Positions 20,773-32,028 of a stretch of DNA of 64,000 nucleotides are shown here, piece by piece. The notes below the pieces were generated by a model. It saw only the letters and a program-made list of their open reading frames with translations, searched no databases and was not told the origin of the DNA. Made by a program: the position numbers and the translations under genes. This DNA is from Aquarana catesbeiana (taxonomy: Eukaryota; Chordata; Amphibia; Anura; Ranidae). The stretch spans positions 7,791,758 through 7,855,757 of the forward strand of contig NC_133324.1 in the NCBI RefSeq assembly GCF_042186555.1, in the 5' to 3' direction. How positions within the stretch are numbered: position 1 is the stretch's first letter; each line of letters begins with the position of its first letter.

Positions 20773-23629
20773 TATTTATTTTAATGAATTCCTCTTTATT
20801 CTACATTTTCTTATTTACCAGTTTTACAATATCCATACATACAGCAGTTTTAACACTGATTTTACAAAATATATGTTTTTACATTCTAATTTCTTATTTC
20901 CATCGATCCCCGGCAGTAACTATATATCTCAAGTAGAATTACCTACACAAAACCATTCATAACAAAACAAAAAACCAGAAAAAACAAATAAGAAAGCAAA
21001 AAGGGGAAGAAGGGAAAAAAAACAACAAAAAAATAGAAATAAATCAAGCCCCCTCCCTCTCCCTCCCCTCCTCCACCTCCTCCTCCCACACTGCTCAACA
21101 CTTCCCATACAGCCTATACATTTCCTATCCACTCTCTTTTCTTACATTCTTTACTATCATATTTGGAATCCAAGAGAATGAGGCCAAGCCTGGTGTTATT
21201 AACCAGGGACCCCACAACTTAGCTAATATATTCATTGTACCCCTTTTCTGATAAACCTGTCGCTCCGATAATATTGCCTCATTTACCTGGGAGTGCTATT
21301 CCTCAAATACTGGTACACTGGAAGACATCCATTTTCTAGCTATTAACTTACGGGCTATAAATAATAGTCAACCAATTGAAATTGACATTTCCCTCGGGTA
21401 TAGCTCTTCATTAATATAACCCAGTAAACATATTTTGGGGTCCAATTCTATCTGGCTGTTATAAGCCCCATTAATTGTGGACACCACTTCTCGCCAGTGT
21501 CTAACCAGTTTAGGACATTTCCAAAGCATATGGAGCAAATCAGTCTGGGGTTGCTTACATCTTGGGCAATCTGAAGTTTCCCTCCGCCTCCACTTATATA
21601 ATTTTACTGGAGTCCTATATGTCCTATAGATAATAAACAGTTGTGATAGGCATTGTGTAGATGATAAAGAAACCATCGGTGCCCTCTTCAAAATATTTTG
21701 CCATTCCTCGTCCAGTATAACCCCCAGATCTATCTCCCAACCCTTTCTGCCTGGGCTATCCAAAATATCTTGATAATTCGCCATAAGTTGGCTATATACT
21801 AGAGAGGTTAAGCCTTTTTTTCCTCCCAGCCCCTGCTAATAAAGATATCAATGGCATTGGTCTTATATTCATGCCTCCTCCTTTAAACTGGGAATAGACT
21901 GCATGTCGTAGTTGTAGATATTTATAAAAGTAATTATGCGGCAATTTAGATAATTCCTGAAGCTCCTGAAAAGACCGTATAGCGCTTTGAGCTTAAAGCT
22001 GAGGAATATATTGTATTCCTTTAGAACGCCAATATTCAAACCCCTCTAGTTTATAGAGTTCTCCAAAGTACCTATTCCCCCATATTGGAGAGAATTCTCA
22101 CACCCCTTCATATTTCATTGTACGCCTCATTTCTTGCCATACTCTATTCATTAGCACCAATGTTGGGCTAGAGTGAGTGCAGGCAAATGATCCTGATTCT
22201 AGTTGGGCCGTAAGGTTATAGCTCAAACATTGACTTAATAACATGGCCTGCATTGGATCTCTCCAATCCATCGTCCCCCACCCCGCAAAATGCTGCAATT
22301 GGGAAGCTATAAAATACACTCTTGGCTGTGGTACTGCTAGACCCCCCCCTCTTTAGTTCTCTGAAGGGTAAACAGTCTAATCCTAGAGCTCTTACCTTTC
22401 CATAATCGTTTACGAAACAAAAAATCTATTTTTTTTTTTACCATTTTTGCGGAATCCATATAGGTGAATTATGTAAAACATATAGTAATTGGGGGCCCAC
22501 ATCATTTTTATGAGGTTTGCTCGGCCCACAACTGATAGGGGTAATTTGGAACATGCTATACTCTTTTGTTTAAATTTCTCCAGGATGGGAGTTAAATTAT
22601 ACTGCAAATAATCTTTCAACCTTGGGTATATCCGTATTCCTAAATATTTAAAAAACTTCACAACTTTAATTTGTTGGGCCTCCTTCGGTATATCAAAGCT
22701 GAATTCATCAAGTGGAAATAGGACCGATTTGTCCCAATTAATAGTAAAGCCTGAGAATAAGCCAAATTTTTTTATAAGGGTCATTAAGGATATCAAGGAA
22801 TTGTTCGTATCACCAAGGAATAGCAGTGCGTCGTCCGCATATAATGATATCTTTTCATTCCTTGCCCATCTAATAAACCCACAGATATCCTCCGCTTCTC
22901 CTAGCGGCTCGACAGCCAGTGCAAACAATAATGGGGACAATGGGCACCCTTGTCTGGTGCCTCTTGATAATGAAAAGAACTCTGTCACTACCCCATTAAT
23001 TTGCATACAAGCCCTTGGGTCAGAGTATAGTAGCTTAACCCATTGTATAAAGTTATGTCCCAGGCCAAACCTATCTAGTACCTCCCACATGTATGTCCAC
23101 TTGATGCTGTTGAATGCTTTTGCAGCGTCGAGTGACAGAATAGCCCTCCTCCCCAGGTTGTCTACTGATAACTGCATATTTAAGAAAAGTCTCCTCAAGT
23201 TCATCGCTGTAGACCTAGTATGTATAAAACCAGATTGATTTGGATGGATCAATCCCTGCATGACTCCACTCAATCTAGCTGCCAGGATCCTGGCCAGAAT
23301 CTTAACATCCAAGTTTAACAACGATATTGGACGATAAGATTCCGGAGCCAAAGGATCCTTATCTGGCTTTAGTAGCACTATAATACAAGCTTCATTCATA
23401 GAATCTGGAAGTTTAAAGGTTTCCCATGCATGGTTAAGTACCTTCAATAGTTCTGGTAACAGAATATCCCCATAATATTTGTACACTTCTGACGGTAACC
23501 CGTCTAAACCTGGGGCTTTATTGTTTGTGGCTTCTAACACTGCCCATCTTAACTCCTCCAAAGTCAGAGGGGCATTAAGTTCCTCTCTAGCCACACTAGA
23601 GAGAGAAGGCAATTTTAAAAAGTCCCATT
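20773..23629 (-). mobile_element. 5'-truncated L1/Tx1-type LINE inside the CR1
   Basis: The target-site duplication GAATTATT lies at 20765-20772 and 23630-23637, and CR1 text resumes correctly across it. ORF2 is on the minus strand, in pieces. At 23612-22410 (400 residues) is the RT domain with NNKAPGLDGLPSEVYK, SYRPISLLNLDVKILARIL, FIHTRSTAMNLRR, SLDAAKAFNS, GTRQGCPLSPLLFALAVEPL and YADDALLF. At 21784-21368 is the C-terminal zinc knuckle CPRCKQPQTDLLHMLWKC. At least one frameshift near 22410 separates them. The tail is AAAT-type. Endonuclease and ORF1 are missing, so the copy is dead. Confidence 0.9.
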
Positions 23630-23776
23630 GAATTATTGTTTTAACTCCTAGATTCCCCCAGAGGTTCTCCCCCTAGTGAGTAGATTGCATTTATATTTTT
23701 GCCACCCAAATGCATTATTTTACATTTTTCTACATTAAACCTAATTTTCCATATAGTTGCCCACCCCATTAATTTG

Positions 23777-24579
23777 TACAGATCTTCCTGCAAGGTTTCC
23801 ACATCCTGCATAAAAGTTATTGCCCTGCTTAGCTTAGTATTGTCCGCATATACAGAGATTGCTCCACATTCACACCTGAGACCTTGTAAAACTAAGGAGT
23901 CACATGACACCGGGGAGGGAAAATGGCTAATTTGGCTCAATTTGGATATTTTCACTTAGGGGTGTACTCACTTTTGTTGCCAGTGGCTTAGACATTAACC
24001 AGTTGCCGACCGCCTAATGCAGATATACTGCGGCAGAATGGCACGGGCAGGCAAAATCACGTATCAGGTACGTGATCTGCCTCCTGCGGGCTGGGTGCAC
24101 ATCGCGCCTCCCCGGTGCCCGAGGCAGTTGGCTTCGTTGGGGAAGCGATACAGGCTGAGGGAAAGGCCACTCATTCATGGCCACCCCCTCGCGATCGCTC
24201 CCCACGAATGAAAATCTTCCTCTGCTGCTGTAATGTAAACAGCGGCAGAGAAAGTGATGTCATCTCTCCTCGTGTTGGTCTTTTCATTCCGGCGCCGAGG
24301 AGAGAAGACATCAATGTGAGTTGCACCAACACTACACTTTCAGTAGAACACACTAGGCACACTTTTCACCTCCCATCACCCCCCAATCACCCCCCTGTAC
24401 CCCCTGTCACAGTGATACCAATAGCAGGTTTTTTTTTGCATTGGTGTCAGTTTGTGACAGTTATAAGTGGTAGGGCAGTTAGGGTTAGCCCCCTTTAGGT
24501 CTAGGGTACCCCCCTTTAGGTCTAGGGTACCCCCTAACCCCCACTAATAAAGTTTTAACCCCGTGGCCAGTGTCACTAA
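23777..24579. repeat. first copy of a tandem segmental duplication (803-bp unit)
   Basis: ACAGATCTTCCTGCAAGGTT...TACAGAGATTG (CR1 sequence) occurs at 23778-23866 and again at 24581-24664. The Tc1-end text TTCACACCTGAGACCTTG...GCTTAGACATTAACCA and the piggyBac left end GTGCCGACCGCC follow in both copies. Copy 1 lacks about 346 bp between CR1 and Tc1 that copy 2 retains (24665-25010). Copy 2 lacks piggyBac leader sequence that copy 1 retains (24153-24570). The duplication therefore post-dates the piggyBac insertion. A 27-bp doublet, CCCCTTTAGGTCTAGGGTAC, is at 24488-24530. Confidence 0.8.
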
Positions 24580-24759
24580 TACAGATCTTCCTGCAAGGTT
24601 TCCACATCCTGCATAAAAGTTATTGCCCTGCTTAGCTTAGTATTGTACGCATATACAGAGATTGAGCTGTTTATCCCATCCTCCAGTTCGTTTATGAATA
24701 AATTAAATAGGATTGGTCCCAGGACAGAACCTGGGGGGACCACACTTTCTTGTTTGTTC

Positions 24760-24951
24760 GACCATGGTGAGGCCTTTTCTGAGTGGAACCTGTCCTGTTA
24801 AACCACTTTATGGTCTTGGCCACTGTGCTGCAGCTCATTTTCAGCTCATTTTCAGGATCTTGGCAATCTTCTTATAGCCTAGGCCATCTTTATGTAGAGC
24901 AGCAATTATTTTTTTCAGATCCTTAGAGAGTTCTTTGCCATGAGGTGCCAT
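24760..24951 (-). pseudogene. Tc1 transposase, N-terminal part
   Basis: From ATG at 24951 the minus strand reads MAPHGKELSKDLKK followed by GYKKIAKIL, the paired-like DNA-binding domain of this Tc1 family. An 11-bp tandem duplication (AAAATGAGCTG) shifts the frame near 24845. The rest of the gene lies at 20193-19361, beyond the CR1 insertion. Confidence 0.82.
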
Positions 24952-25304
24952 GTTGAACTTCTAGTGACCAGTATGAAAGAGTGAGAAAAATAACACCACA
25001 TTTAACACACCTGCTCCCCATTCACACCTGAGACCTTGTAAAACTAAGGAGTCACATGACACCGGGGAGGGAAAATGGATAATTTGGCTCAATTTGGATA
25101 TTTTCACTTAGGGGTGTACTCACTTTTGTTGCCAGTGGCTTAGACATTAACCAGGTGCCGACCGCCTAACGCAGATATATTGCGGCAGAATGGCACGGGC
25201 AGGCAAAATTACGTACCTGGTACGTGATCTGCCTCCCACGGGCTGGGGGCACATCGCACCCCCCCGGTGCCTGAGGCGGTCTGCTTCGTTGGGGAAGCCC
25301 TCTG

Positions 25305-25737
25305 TGTCCACGAATATAACCAAAATATGGGAGGGGTGGACCTCAACGACCAGTTGTTGGCGCCGTACCTAGTTGCCCGTAAGGCCAGACGCTGGTACAA
25401 AAAAGTGTTTATTTATTTCAATTGGCTTTGCTGAACGCTTATGTGCTATACAGAGCTTCAGGATGGACTGGATCCTTCCTTAAATTTCAGGAAGAGATCG
25501 TCAGAGCCCTTCTGTTTTCAGACGGTGCTCCACCTCACCTTTCCCAACCAAATGCAGTAAGCCGGCTGCATGAGAGGCATTTTCTTTATGTCCTCCTGAG
25601 TACCCCTACCCAACGAGCCCTGTCGTGTCTGCAGCAAGCGCGGATTTAGGCGTGGCACCGGTATTATTGTCCCTCCTGTCCTGACAATCCTGGTTTTTGC
25701 ATTGGTGAATGTTTTGAACGCTACCATTCACTAGTTG
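25305..25737 (+). pseudogene. piggyBac transposase, C-terminal remnant
   Basis: Translation gives NMGGVDLNDQLLAPYLVARK then ARRWYKKV, the piggyBac domain around the last catalytic aspartate. After a +1 frameshift near 25412 it continues QLALLNAYVLYRASG and SQPNAVSRLHERHF. After a stop at about 25647 comes the cysteine-rich tail YYCPSCPDN...FCIGECFERYH, the zinc-binding end domain of these transposases. The N-terminal two-thirds are missing: the leader is joined directly to the C-terminal part by a deletion at about 25295. Confidence 0.88.
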
Positions 25738-26030
25738 AGTATTAGCGTAGGGTACAGCACTGCACAGACTAGGACACACTTTCACAGGGTCTCCCAAGAT
25801 GCCATCGCATTTTGAGAGACCCAAACCTGGTACCAGTTACAAAAGTTAAAGTTACAAAAAAAGTGTAAAAAAAAAAAGTAAAAAAAAAAAAACACAAAAA
25901 AATATAAAATAATAAAAACCAAAAATAGTTGTCGTTTTATTGTTCTGCTCTTTTTTACTGTATTCTATTCTGCAATGTTTTTTTGTTGTTATATTTTTAT
26001 CATGTTTGGTAACCATTTTTTTGTTTTCAG

Positions 26031-26956
26031 GTACGCCATTCAGCTGCAGAGTGGATTTATTTATCTTGGCAGCAACATCGTTTGCTCTCACGATATATAA
26101 AGCCGTGACTCCAGCGCTGTCTGAGGTGATTTCACCACCACAGTTACATACTTCAGCATATATGCCGAAGCGTGGGGCAGCAGTGGGTGGAGGAGCGATT
26201 TGCTCCTGCCTTTTGCGGGAGGATGCCCCCATGCTTCGGCATATATATATTTTACGCACAGGTTGCATTTAAATGTTTTATTTTTTACTATGTTTTTTTT
26301 GTATTTGCTTTGCAGGTATGGTAAGTCTTACTGTTATACTGTAATGTTACTTTGTTTTATTGTTAACCATCATTTGCTTAGCAGGTACGCCATTCAGCTG
26401 CAGAGCGGATGTATTTATCTTGACAGCAAAAGCGTTTGCTCCCATGATGTATAAAGCCGTTACTCCAGCGCTGTTGGAGGTGATTTCACCACCACAGTTA
26501 CATACTTCAGCATATATGCCGAAGCATGGGGGCAGCAGTGGGTGGAGGAGCGATTTGCTCCTGCCTTTTGCGGGAGGATGCCCCCATGCTTCGGCATATA
26601 TATATTTTAGGTGCAGGTTGCATTTAAATGTTTTATTTTTTACTATTTTTTTTTGTATTTGCTTTGCAGGTATGGTAAGTCTTACTGTTATACTGTAATG
26701 TTACTTTGTTTTATTGTTAACCATCATTTGCTTAGCAGGTACGCCATTCAGTTGCAGCGTGGATTTATTTATCTTGACAGCAACAGTGTTTGCTCCCACG
26801 ATACATAAAGCCGTGACTCCAGCGCTGTCGGAGGTGATTTTACCACCACAGTTACATACTTCAGCATATATGCCGAAGCGTGGGGGCAGCAGTGGGTGGA
26901 GGAGCGATTTGCTCCTACCTTTTGCGGGAGGATGCCCCCATGCTTCGGCATATATA
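26031..26956 (+). repeat. 354-bp tandem array with internal hairpins (2.6 copies)
   Basis: GTACGCCATTCAGYTGCAG starts at 26031, 26385 and 26739, exactly 354 bp apart; the third copy stops near 26956. Each unit contains an inverted pair, CATATATGCCGAAGC...GCTTCGGCATATATA, flanking GCAGTGGGTGGAGGAGCG. Each full unit ends in TTTGCAGGTATGGTAAGTC. Copies differ at few positions, so the array is fairly young or homogenised. Confidence 0.92.
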
Positions 26957-28227
26957 AACAGGGCATGTATGCCCATCATTAGAAGTGGGTGGATGAAGGG
27001 AGGTATTCTAATGGTGGGCATACCCACCGATCAATATCTTTTTTTCGTTCAGCCCACAGGCTGCATGAAAAAAAAGTTTACAATATATGCCCAACAAGGA
27101 CCAGCAACGTACTGGTATGTTGCTGGATTTTGAGTGGTTATACCAGAATGATGCCTGCAGGTTTAGGAATCATCTTGGTAACATTCTTTTCAGCCAGCGG
27201 TCGGCTTTCATGTAAAAGCAATCCTAGCGGCTAATTAGCCTCTAGACTGCTTTTACAAGCAGTGGGAGAGAATGCCCCCCCACCGTCTTCCATGTTTTTC
27301 CCTGGCTCTCCTGTCCCAACAGGGAACCCGAGAATGCAGCCGGTGATTCGGCCAGCTGACCATAGAGCTGATCAGAGACCAGAATGGCTCCAATCATCTC
27401 TATGGCCTAAGAAACCAGAAGCTACGAGCATTTCATGACTTCGATTTTGCCGGATGAAAACAGCGCCATTGGGAAAGCACTTTATCACACAGATCTTGGT
27501 GTGGTCAGATGCTTTGAGGGCAGAGGAGAGATCTAGGTTCTAACAGACCCCATTTTTTTCAAAAAAAATACCTGTCACTACCTATTGCTATCATAGGGGA
27601 TATTTACATTCCCTGTGATAACAATAAAATGATTAAAAAAATTAAAAAATGAAAGGAACAGTTTAAAAATAAGATAAAAAAGTAAAAAAATAAAAAATAA
27701 AAAAAAAAGCACCCCTGTCCCCCCCTGCTCTCACGCAAAGGCGAACGCAAGCGTCGGTCCGGCATCAAATGTAAACAGCAATTGCACCATGTATGTGAGG
27801 CATCACCGCGAAGGTCAGATCGAGGGCAGTCATTTTAGCAGTAGACCTCCTCTGTAAATCTAAAGTTGTAACCTGTAAAGGATTTTAAAGGCTTTTAAAA
27901 ATGTATTTAGTTTGTCGCCACTGCACATTTGGGCAATATAGTGTGTTTTAGTGCATTAAAATTTAAAAAAGTGTGTTTTTTCCCCCCCAAAAATGCGTTT
28001 GAAAAATCGTTGCGCAAATACTGTGTGAAAAAAAAAAAAATGAAACACCCACCATTTTAATCTGTAGGGCATTTGCTTTAAAAAAATATATAATGTTTGG
28101 GGGTTCAAAGTAATTTTCTTGCAAAAAAAAATAATTTTTTCATGTAAACAAAAAGTGCCAGAAAGGGCTTTGTCTTCAAGTGGTTAGAAGAGTGGGTGAT
28201 GTGTGACATAAACTTCTAAATGTTGTG
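26957..28227. other. non-coding interior of the piggyBac element
   Basis: AT-rich with A runs near 27660-27710 and blocks such as TTTGGGGGTTCAAAGTAATTTTC (28095) shared with the TTAA element at 33.6-34.8 kb (TTTGGGGGTTCTAAGTCATTTTC). GGTTATACCAGAATGATGCC (27138) also matches GGTTATACCGGGATGATGCC in that element. No gene is seen. Confidence 0.6.
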
Positions 28228-30050
28228 CATAAAATGCCAGGACAGTTCAAACCCCCCCAAATGACCCAATTTTGGAAAGTAGACACCCCAAGCTATTTGC
28301 TGAGAGGCATGTCGAGTCCATGGAATATTTTATATTGTGACACAAGTTGCGGGAAAAAGACACATTTTTTTTTTTTTTTGCACAAAGTTGTCACAAAATG
28401 ATATATTGCTCAAACATGCCATGGGAATATGTGAAATTACACCCCAAAATACATTCTGTTGCTTCTCCTGAGTACGGGGATACCACATGTGTGAGACTTT
28501 TTGGGAGCCTAGCCGCGTACGGGACCCCGAAAACCAAGCACCGCCTTCAGGCTTTCTAAGGGCGTAAATTTTTGATTTTACTCTTCACTGCCTATCACAG
28601 TTTCGGAGGCCATGGAATGCCCAGGTGGCACAAACCCCCCCAAATGACCCTATTTTGGAAAGTAGACACCCCAAGCTATTTGCTGAGAGGTATAGTGAGT
28701 ATTTTGCAGACACCACTTTTTTCACAAAGTTTTGAAAATTGAAAAAAGAAAAAAAAATGTTTCTTGTCTTTCTTCATTTTCAAAAACAAATGAGAGCTGC
28801 ATAATACTCACCATGCCTCTCAGCAAATAGCTTGGGGTGTCTACTTTCCAAAATGGGGTCATTTGGGGGGGTTTGTGCCATCTGGGCATTTTATGGCCTT
28901 CAAAACTGTGATAGGTAGTGAGGAGTGAAATCAAAACTTTACGCCCTTAGAAATCCTGAAGGCGGTGCTTGGTTTTCGGGCCCCGTACGCGGCTAGGCTC
29001 CCTAAAAGTCCCACACATGTGATATCTCCATACTCAGAAGAATCAGCGGAATGTATTTTGGGGTGCAATTCCACATATGCCCATGGTCTGTGTGAGCAAT
29101 ATATCATTTAGTGACAACTTTGTGCAAAAAAAAAAAAGTTTGTCATTTTCCCGCAACTTGTGGCAAAATATAAAATATTCCATGGACTCAGCATGCCTCT
29201 CAGCAAATAGCTTGGGGCATCTATTTTCCAAAATGGGGTCATTTGGGGGCATTTGTGCCATCTTGGCATTTTATGGCCTTCAAAACTGTGATAGGTAGTG
29301 AGGAGTGAAATAAAAAATTTACGCCCTTAGAAATCCTGAAGGCGGTGCTTGGTTTTGGGGCCCCGAACACGGCTAGGCTCCCAAAAAGTCCCACACATGT
29401 GGTATCCCCGTACTCAGAAGAAGTAGCATAATGTATTTTGGGGTGTAATTCCACATATGCCCATGGCATGTTTGAGCAATATATCATTTAGTGACACTTT
29501 GTGCCAAAAAAAAAAGTTTTTAATTTTCCCGCAACTTGTGTCAAAATATAAAATATTCCATGGATTCAACATGCCTCTCAGCAAATAGCTTGGGGTGTCT
29601 ACTTTCCAAAATGGGGTCATTTGGGGGGGTTGTGCCATCTTGGCATTTTGTGGCCTTCAAAACTGTGATAGGTAGTGAAGAGTGAAATCAAAAATGTATG
29701 CCCTTAGAAATCCTGAAGGCGGTGCTTGGATTTCGGGGCCCCGTACGCGGCTAGGCTCCCAAAAAGTCCCACACATGTGGTATCCCCATACTCAGGAGAA
29801 GCAGCTAAATGTATTTTGGGGTGCCATTCCACATATGCCCATGGCCTGTGTGAGCAATATATCATTTAGTGATGAACTTTTTGTAAAATTTTTTTTTTGT
29901 CATTATTCAATCACTTGGGACAAAAAAATGAATATTCGATGGGCTCAACATGCATCTCAGCAATTTCCTTGGGGTGTCTACTTTCCAAAATGGGGTAATT
30001 TGGGGGAGGGGTTTGTACTGCCCTGCCATTTTAGCACCTCAAGAAATGAG
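28228..30050. repeat. 379-bp repeat array, partly inverted around about 28765
   Basis: The unit contains GAAAGTAGACACCCCAAGCT, TTGCTGAGAGGCATG, ACATATTCCCATGGCATGTT-like text, CACATGTGTGGGACTTTTTG, GCACCGCCTTCAGGATTT and TGATAGGTAGTGA. One full and one partial copy run forward at 28228-28740. Beyond an inversion point near 28765 about 3.3 copies run in reverse, with CATGCCTCTCAGCAAATAG at 28812, 29192 and 29570 and a variant at 29949 (spacings 380, 378, 379). Minus-strand ORFs here are artefacts. Confidence 0.9.
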
Positions 30051-30665
30051 ATAGGCAGTCATAAACTAAAAGCTGTGTAAATTCCAGAAAATGTACCCTA
30101 GTTTGTAGACGCTATAACTTTTGCGCAAACCAATAAATATATGCTTATTGACATTTTTTTTACCAAAGACATGTGGCTGAATACATTTTTGCCTAAATGT
30201 ATGACTAAAATTGAGTTTATTGGATTTTTTTAATAACAAAAAGTAAAAAATATCATTTTTTTCAACATTTTCGGTCTTTTTCCGTTTATAGCACAAAAAA
30301 TAAAAATGGCAGAGGTGATCAAATATACAATCAAAAGAAAGCTCTATTTGTGGGAAGAAAAGGACGCAAATTTCGTTTGGGTACAGCATTGCATGACCGT
30401 GCAATTAGCAGTTAAAGCGACACAGTGCCAAATTGTAAAAAGTGCTCTGGTCAGGAAGGGGGTAAATCCTTCCAGAGCTGAAGTGGTTAATGGCTGTGTG
30501 TTGAGTTGTTTTTAGGGGACAGCTAATTTACACTGTTATACAAGCTGGACACTCACTACTTTACATTGTAGCAAAGTGTCATTTCTTTAGTGTTGTCACA
30601 TGAATAGATATAATAAAATATTTGTAAAAATGTGAGAGGTGTACTCACTTTTGTGAGATACTGTA

Positions 30666-31413
30666 GAAGTAGTATTTCAGGAAGCAAGGAGCCACCAAAG
30701 TCACCAATGTCATTGGCTTACATGGCAATTAATCCCCAGCCATTGCCACTATTGGTCAATGATGTCATTATTATCCCCACCCCTTCTCTGTCATGTGGCC
30801 CGGGTCTGTTGGATTTTCAGTGTTGGCAGGTTGGTAGGTGGCATACATCATAAATAATTATGCATTTACAATGAGCGGCTTTTCTTGGGTTATTTTTTTA
30901 AGGACATGTCAAACATTTGGGTTCTTTATCTATAGATTACTTTTTTGTGATTGAGTAGGAGTACTATGTCCCTCTTACTCATTCACATAGGGATGGCCGG
31001 ATTCTGGAGGCCCCCCTTATTTTTAAAAAGTCTTCCAGCTTCCAATAAACCTACCGCCTGCAGACCCCCACAATCACCGGGCCAGGGTTGTGGGGGGAAA
31101 GACTATCTATCGGAGGATCTTGGATCCCACATAAAAATAAAACAGGACAACACAAGCTTGTTTTGTTATTGAATTATTGTGTTATTTCATATACCATTGA
31201 TCAGTCGGGGAGAATACTGTGCACATGGTGGTTGGATGGATATATTGGAGATGTGGAAGCGCTGCATAATTCTAGCATGTATACTGTATATAGAGTATCA
31301 AGTCTTGTAGGTCTGAACCTTATATATACTGTAGTTGCTGTCAAAGTTGTTTTTGGGGATTGATACATTGTGTGTGAACAGTGCATTGAAAAGCCTGATT
31401 AAAGTAGATGGAA
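30666..31413. other. intron 2, dispersed repeat fragments
   Basis: 31000-31120 contains GGGCCAGGGTTGTGGGGGG, the reverse of the block at 13810-13830. 31180-31410 is AT-rich with GAAGCGCTGCATAA. No ORF of interest. Confidence 0.4.

Positions 31414-31488
<75 letters not shown>
31414..31488. repeat. (TA)n microsatellite
   Basis: About 75 bp of uninterrupted TA. The poly-YI frames here are artefacts. Confidence 0.98.
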
Positions 31489-31491
<3 letters not shown>

Positions 31492-32028
31492 TATGCAGTA
31501 TATTACTTTTGTTATCTGAAGAAATTAGAGTTATGGTTGAATAGACAGACCCATACTGGAAATGTAAACATTGATCTGGTCCATAAAGGATATACAGGTT
31601 CAGGAGCTGAGCTGGTAATTGTGTTTATACTCGGTTGTCCACCTACAGCTAAAGCTAAAATCAGTCTTGCAGTGGGAGTGCCTGTCATGAAAACTGATGA
31701 TCAGGAGACCCCTAGGTGGGATTATAGGAGGAAGAACTCTTATGCCCTGTACACACGATCAGAAATTCCGCCAGCAAAAATCCGATGTGAGCTTTTGGTC
31801 AGAAATTCCACCCGTGTGTATACTCCATCGGACTTTTGCTGGTGGAATTTCCGCCAACAAAAGATTGAGAGCAGGTTCTCTATTTTTTTGACGGAAAAAT
31901 TTCCTTTCGGAAATTCTGATCATCTGTAGCAATTCTGACGTGCAAAATTTCTACGCATGCTCGGAAACAATTCGACGCATGCTCAGAAGCATTGAACTTC
32001 ATTTTCTCTGCTCGTCGTAGTGTTGTAC

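Larger units (their letters stand above)
20205..24750 (-). mobile_element. CR1 LINE fragment inserted in the Tc1, itself split by an L1
   Basis: The minus-strand 3' end is at about 20205, with the CR1-type GGTTGGACTTGATGGACTTG block. Coding remnants include SLEKRRLRGE (20390-20725) and, beyond the L1, ISVYADNTKLSRAITF...MRFNVEKCKIMHLGGKN-like text at 23955-23641. That is the RT active-site region, with FADD mutated to YADN. Its 5' end (about 24750) joins Tc1 sequence. The middle was rearranged by a local tandem duplication (23777-24579). It is the same subfamily as the sense CR1 at 39-43 kb. Confidence 0.85.
25147..30490 (+). mobile_element. piggyBac-type element, 5.3 kb, degenerate, with internal repeat arrays
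   Basis: TTAA at 25147-25150 and 30487-30490 flank it, and the host Tc1 sequence resumes exactly after the second TTAA (AATGGCTGTGTG). The order inside is: left end CCAGGTGCCGACCGCC, a piggyBac transposase remnant (25305-25737), a 354-bp tandem array (26031-26956), and unclassified sequence with homopolymer runs (26957-28227). Then come a 379-bp array in both orientations (28228-30050) and a right end (30051-30490) that recurs at 43526-43950. The transposase is dead. The arrays make this copy unusually long. Confidence 0.8.
18426..30665 (-). mobile_element. Tc1-type transposon, opened by three later insertions
   Basis: The left end CAGTATCTCACAAAGGTGAG (18426) and right end GTGAGATACTG (about 30653) are the inverted termini of a Tc1 element, with TA next to the right end. 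Subterminal blocks TGAGTACACCCCTCACATT and AATGGCTGTGTGTTGAG occur at both sides. Tc1 sequence survives at 18426-18610, 19353-20200, 24755-25150 and 30487-30665. The gaps are a hAT-like element, a CR1 with an L1 inside, and a piggyBac element. Removing them restores colinearity with the known family. The transposase lies on the minus strand and is broken. Confidence 0.88.

Noticed and set aside
26031..27030. Possible CRISPR-like regular array
   Set aside because: The units are 354 bp, contiguous and contain no distinct spacers; this is an ordinary tandem repeat in a eukaryotic transposon.
28347..29638. Several 70-80-codon ORFs with similar proteins on both strands
   Set aside because: They follow the 379-bp repeat unit and change with repeat orientation; no domain is present.
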